Positions 61,627 through 64,000 of a stretch of 64,000 nt of DNA are shown one piece after another. Source of the DNA: Fictibacillus solisalsi (GTDB lineage: Bacteria > Bacillota > Bacilli > Bacillales > Fictibacillaceae); the NCBI RefSeq assembly GCF_900103485.1, contig NZ_FNHW01000001.1:2687057-2751056 (forward strand). Reading direction: 5' to 3'. Both the position numbers and the translations under genes were made by a program. Under the pieces are notes generated by a model. It saw only the letters and a program-made list of their open reading frames with translations. It was not told the origin of the DNA and ran no database searches. Each line of letters starts with the position of its first letter. The stretch's first letter is position 1.

Positions 61627-62041
61627 AATTCAGTCCTTGTATACACCATTTGATGGCGGTAATTTCGGTTCCTACTTCCAGCATGGTATGGACGTTCAAG
61701 ATGTCCATTAGCTTCTGTACACCCGGTAAGCCTGCTCCCAATCCTCCCGAACTGGTGTAACCGGATTGCAGCGCGAGATTAATATCTTGGATACCCGGCC
61801 CTTGGTCAACAGCAGAAACCCGGATACCTGCCCTGTGGTTTTCCCTGATCGCTTCTACAATGATTTTTCCTTCCCCGGCATAAAGATAGATATTTCTTGC
61901 AAGCTCGGATATTGCTGTCTTAATTCTTACTTGATCAACTGCACTAAATCCGATCTCCCTTGCAAGTTCCTTTCCTTCCTGCCGGGCGATGGAGATATCG
62001 AATTCACGTTTTATTTCAACCGTAACCTGGTGATAGTTCAC
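61625..62041 (-). CDS. RsbT-like serine kinase / anti-sigma factor (GHKL fold)
   Basis: A 138-residue ATP-binding protein of the RsbT/RsbW/SpoIIAB fold. The N box is KTAISELARNIYLYAGEGKI, G1 is SAVDQGPGIQDINLAL and G2 is GGLGAGLPGVQKLMDILNV. Length and lack of extra domains match RsbT. In the sigma-B stressosome RsbT phosphorylates RsbS/RsbR and activates RsbU. Here it has no rsbR, rsbS, rsbU or sigB neighbour. A GTG start after GAGG was chosen. Its partner is unknown. Confidence 0.85.
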   Translation of the reverse strand: MNYHQVTVEIKREFDISIARQEGKELAREIGFSAVDQVRIKTAISELARNIYLYAGEGKIIVEAIRENHRAGIRVSAVDQGPGIQDINLALQSGYTSSGGLGAGLPGVQKLMDILNVHTMLEVGTEITAIKWCIQGLN

Positions 62042-62050
62042 GGTAAGCAC

Positions 62051-62307
62051 CTCTATTCATGGATTATTGGTAGTGCTTACTTCCTACTGGCACGGGATAT
62101 GGGATTTTTGGATAGAAATAATAAATAGTACTCCACACATATCTTTCAACAATTTAAGTATTATTCCTTTTTATTTCAACAAAAATGTTTTTATTTGAGG
62201 ATATATTACTACATATGTAGCTGATAACGGGGGCACTGCTTATATCGACATTTTTCTTCTATTTCCTTCCCATACAAATTTATTCTTGTGCTCCTGCCTC
62301 TTGAGAC
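62051..62307. other. AT-rich gap, no supported gene
   Basis: The gap between the RsbT-like gene and the terminator of the next minus-strand gene. On the minus strand TTGAAA and TATTTA, about 16 bases apart near 62120-62150, could be the promoter of the RsbT-like gene. Nothing else is supported. Confidence 0.4.
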
Positions 62308-62340
62308 AAAAAAAAGCCCCATCCGAAGATGAGAAGCTTA
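62308..62340 (-). terminator. Terminator of the 95-residue hypothetical gene
   Basis: On the minus strand AGCttCtCATC and GATGgGGCT flank a TTCG tetraloop and are followed by eight T. Confidence 0.85.
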
Positions 62341-62352
62341 GTGTTTTGTTTG

Positions 62353-62640
62353 CTATTTTCCGGAATTTTCATGGCCAGGTAGCTGTTCATCAGGAGTGGA
62401 CTGGCCTCCCGCCGATGTATTGTTATCAGGGATAATGTCGATCTGATTTCCTGAAGCGTCAGATTTTGCTTTTCCGGATGCCGAGCTTGGAAGGTTATCA
62501 TTTGATGAACCAAAATCTCCGATTGATACTACTTTCAGCCCTAAACTGTTTAGATTATCATTTAACTTGTTACGAAGGTCCTTATCAAACGTTTCAGGGG
62601 CCTCTGCCGTATATTCAAGCTGGACATTAATCGTTTTCAT
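62353..62640 (-). CDS. Hypothetical protein with disordered acidic tail (95 aa)
   Basis: GGAGGAG lies seven bases before the ATG. The first 45 residues look folded (MKTINVQLEYTAEAPETFDK, NSLGLKVVSIGDFG). The remainder is rich in Ser, Asn, Asp and Gly (SSNDNLPSSASGKAKSDASG, DNNTSAGGQSTPDEQLPG) and probably disordered. No cysteines or membrane segment. I do not recognise it. It has its own terminator. Confidence 0.75.
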   Translation of the reverse strand: MKTINVQLEYTAEAPETFDKDLRNKLNDNLNSLGLKVVSIGDFGSSNDNLPSSASGKAKSDASGNQIDIIPDNNTSAGGQSTPDEQLPGHENSGK

Positions 62641-62697
62641 TTGAGATCTCCTCCTTCATTTCCTATGCAAAACCTATTCCCGTTTTTCTACAGCATA

Positions 62698-62727
62698 AAC
62701 AAAGAGTGACCTCAGTCACTCTTTATC
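62698..62727 (-). terminator. CDF transporter terminator
   Basis: On the minus strand AAAGAGTGACTG and its complement TCACTCTTTGTTT form a stem-loop overlapping the stop codon. Confidence 0.8.
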
Positions 62728-63621
62728 GGGAAAGTATGGATTGATATGGATAAATACCTCTGATATGTCCGGAAATCTTGTTTGAAGGTCATCTCTCAGG
62801 TTTCTGGCGATATCATGCCCTTCTTTAATGCTCAAATCAAAATTAACCGATATGCGCAGGTCCAAAATAATGTAATGCCCATGTGTTCTTGCTCTCATGC
62901 GGTCGATCCGCTTGATATCTGGAAACTCCATGACGACTTTTCGATATTGAGAAAGAACCGGCTTCTCAATATTTTTGTCCATAAGGATGTCGATCGATGA
63001 GCCCAGAAGCTTCAATGAAATTCTGAGTATGAGAAAGGCTACGATTAAGCTCGCTGCTGCATCACCATAAAGAAGATAGTGTATATTGTATTTCTCGCCG
63101 ATAATGGAAAGAATCACACCAAAAAAAGCGGCCAGGGAAGCCACAATGTCGGCTTTATGGTCAAAGGCGATCGCTATGATCGCTTTACTGTTATACTTCT
63201 CTCCGAGTTTCATTGAATTGCGATACAGAAGATGCTTTGCCACATAGGAAAACAAGGCGGCTATCAGTGCAATGTATTCAGGAGCTTCAGGCTTTCCTAA
63301 AAAACCAAGAACTCCTTCAACGACAATATAAATGCTTACCAGAAACAGAATGATGCCAACAAAGCCTTCACTCAGAACTTCTGCTTTCCCATGTCCAAAC
63401 GGATGGTCCTCATCTGGCGGCTTATTGGAAATGCCGACCACAGCGAGAACAGCTATAGAGGCCACAATGTCCGCAGCAGAGTGAATACCGTCAGCAAACA
63501 CAGACTCACTTCCGGCCAGCAGTCCCACTGCTACTTTCCCTATGGTTAATATACAGTTGCTGATCAGCGCAAGCCAGGCAACTCTTTTTCCAACCTTCTC
63601 TCTTTCATGTACGATTTCCAT
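62716..63621 (-). CDS. Cation diffusion facilitator transporter
   Basis: Exports a divalent metal (Zn, Fe or Mn) against protons. The 301-residue protein has six hydrophobic helices. The metal-site residues are in FADGIHSAADIVASIAVL and FDHKADIVASLAAFFG, and EDHPFGHGKAEVLSEGFVG is the second CDF signature. The cytoplasmic C-terminal domain (VVMEFPDIKRIDRMRARTHG, ISVNFDLSIKEGHDIARNLR) completes it. Metal specificity cannot be read with confidence. It lies alone between two terminators. Confidence 0.94.
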   Translation of the reverse strand: MEIVHEREKVGKRVAWLALISNCILTIGKVAVGLLAGSESVFADGIHSAADIVASIAVLAVVGISNKPPDEDHPFGHGKAEVLSEGFVGIILFLVSIYIVVEGVLGFLGKPEAPEYIALIAALFSYVAKHLLYRNSMKLGEKYNSKAIIAIAFDHKADIVASLAAFFGVILSIIGEKYNIHYLLYGDAAASLIVAFLILRISLKLLGSSIDILMDKNIEKPVLSQYRKVVMEFPDIKRIDRMRARTHGHYIILDLRISVNFDLSIKEGHDIARNLRDDLQTRFPDISEVFIHINPYFPDKE

Positions 63622-63658
63622 GTTCCCCTCCTAAAATAATGTTTCCCTTAGGAAAAAA

Positions 63659-63688
63659 AAATCCCGAACCGCTTTGCGGTTCAGGATT
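63659..63688 (-). terminator. Terminator of the GtrA-like gene
   Basis: On the minus strand AATCCTGAACCGC and GCGGTTCGGGATT form a stem followed by a long T-run. Confidence 0.9.
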
Positions 63689-63792
63689 GGCCGGTCAATT
63701 TAAAGTTTGAAGTCATCATATCCATCATTCCTTTAATTATAAAAAAACCCAGTTTTATAATTATACTCTTTTCAACCTCAAAAATCAAGCAA

Positions 63793-64000
63793 CTAAAGAT
63801 GGTTGCCGATACCTTTTTCGGGGGGAAACACGAGCCATCTTTGTCCCGCATAATTCAACACCGTATAAAGCCCCGTTCCAATTAAAACCGCTGCATCATC
63901 CGCAGCCTGGCCATATTCGGGCAACAGGGCATGAACGCCCCAAACAGCCATCCGAATCGCTGCATAATATGCAAGAACATAGCAAGCCAGGATCACAGCG
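63793..64000 (-). CDS. GtrA-like membrane protein (partial, C-terminal part)
   Basis: An open frame enters from the right window edge. At least 67 residues are visible, with two hydrophobic segments (about ILACYVLAYYAAIRMAVWGV and DAAVLIGTGLYTVLNY) and the family-typical end YAGQRWLVFPPEKG. GtrA-like proteins are thought to flip or translocate lipid-linked sugars during wall-polysaccharide modification. The start and first half lie outside the window. Confidence 0.7.
   Translation of the reverse strand, partial: AVILACYVLAYYAAIRMAVWGVHALLPEYGQAADDAAVLIGTGLYTVLNYAGQRWLVFPPEKGIGNHL

Overview
The window is a low-to-mid GC Bacillaceae-type (Bacillota) chromosome segment. The gene order follows the Bacillus subtilis 3.4-3.6 Mb region: secG-est-rnr-smpB-ssrA; cggR-gapA-pgk-tpiA-gpmI-eno; rpoN (sigL); clpP; the yvcI-rapZ-yvcK-whiA-crh operon; trxB; a TPR gene; hisZGDBHAFI; ppaX-lgt-hprK; yvlA/yvlB/yvlD; uvrBA. 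AGGAGG-type ribosome-binding sites, sigma-A promoters and Firmicute-type regulatory elements (T-box, cobalamin riboswitch, CggR, CtsR and LexA sites) agree with this. I cannot name the species from sequence alone.

Layout. 1-1480: AT-rich accessory strip with the 3' end of an unknown gene and a small Ser/Arg/Lys-rich repeat protein. 1484-6764: tmRNA, smpB, rnr, two alpha/beta hydrolases and secG (minus). 6823-8239: a FetAB/YjkBA-type ABC exporter (plus). 8231-18200: a 12-gene corrinoid uptake and salvage operon behind one cobalamin riboswitch (BtuFC, a BtuD-CbiZ fusion, CbiB, CobD, CobU, CobS, CobC, a degenerate CobU paralogue, PduO-type adenosyltransferase, CblT, CblS). 18199-20005: an acetyltransferase and a tartrate/D-malate dehydrogenase. 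20210-27580: the glycolytic operon with CggR and its operator. 27652-31153: glutaredoxin-like protein, sigma-54, cold-shock protein, CtsR-controlled clpP and a 28-residue membrane peptide. 31168-37733: crh/whiA/yvcK/rapZ/nudix, trxB and a TPR protein. 38013-39575: T-box-controlled tyrosyl-tRNA synthetase. 39682-46255: the complete histidine operon. 46276-53568: Ca2+/H+ antiporter, a frameshifted zinc-ribbon gene, a membrane-anchored thiol-disulfide protein, ppaX, lgt, hprK and small enzymes. 53603-60492: yvlB/yvlA, uvrA and uvrB with a LexA box. 60600-64000: small or orphan genes (YflT-like, RsbT-like kinase), a CDF transporter and a truncated GtrA-like gene.

How the genes work together. The corrinoid operon looks self-sufficient for turning imported incomplete or foreign corrinoids into adenosylcobalamin. 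CbiZ trims cobinamides to cobyrate. CobD and CbiB re-attach aminopropanol phosphate, CobU activates, CblT/CblS supply alpha-ribazole phosphate in place of CobT, CobS joins the halves, and CobC and PduO complete the chemistry. The Crh/HprK/YvcK/RapZ/CggR set links carbon flux to regulation.

Most of the window is conserved housekeeping DNA. I found no IS element, prophage, CRISPR array, rRNA or tRNA. The least explained items are the Ser/Arg/Lys-rich repeat protein, the second CobU-like protein, the frameshifted zinc-ribbon gene, the tandem duplicated terminators, the orphan RsbT-like kinase and the small membrane peptide after clpP.
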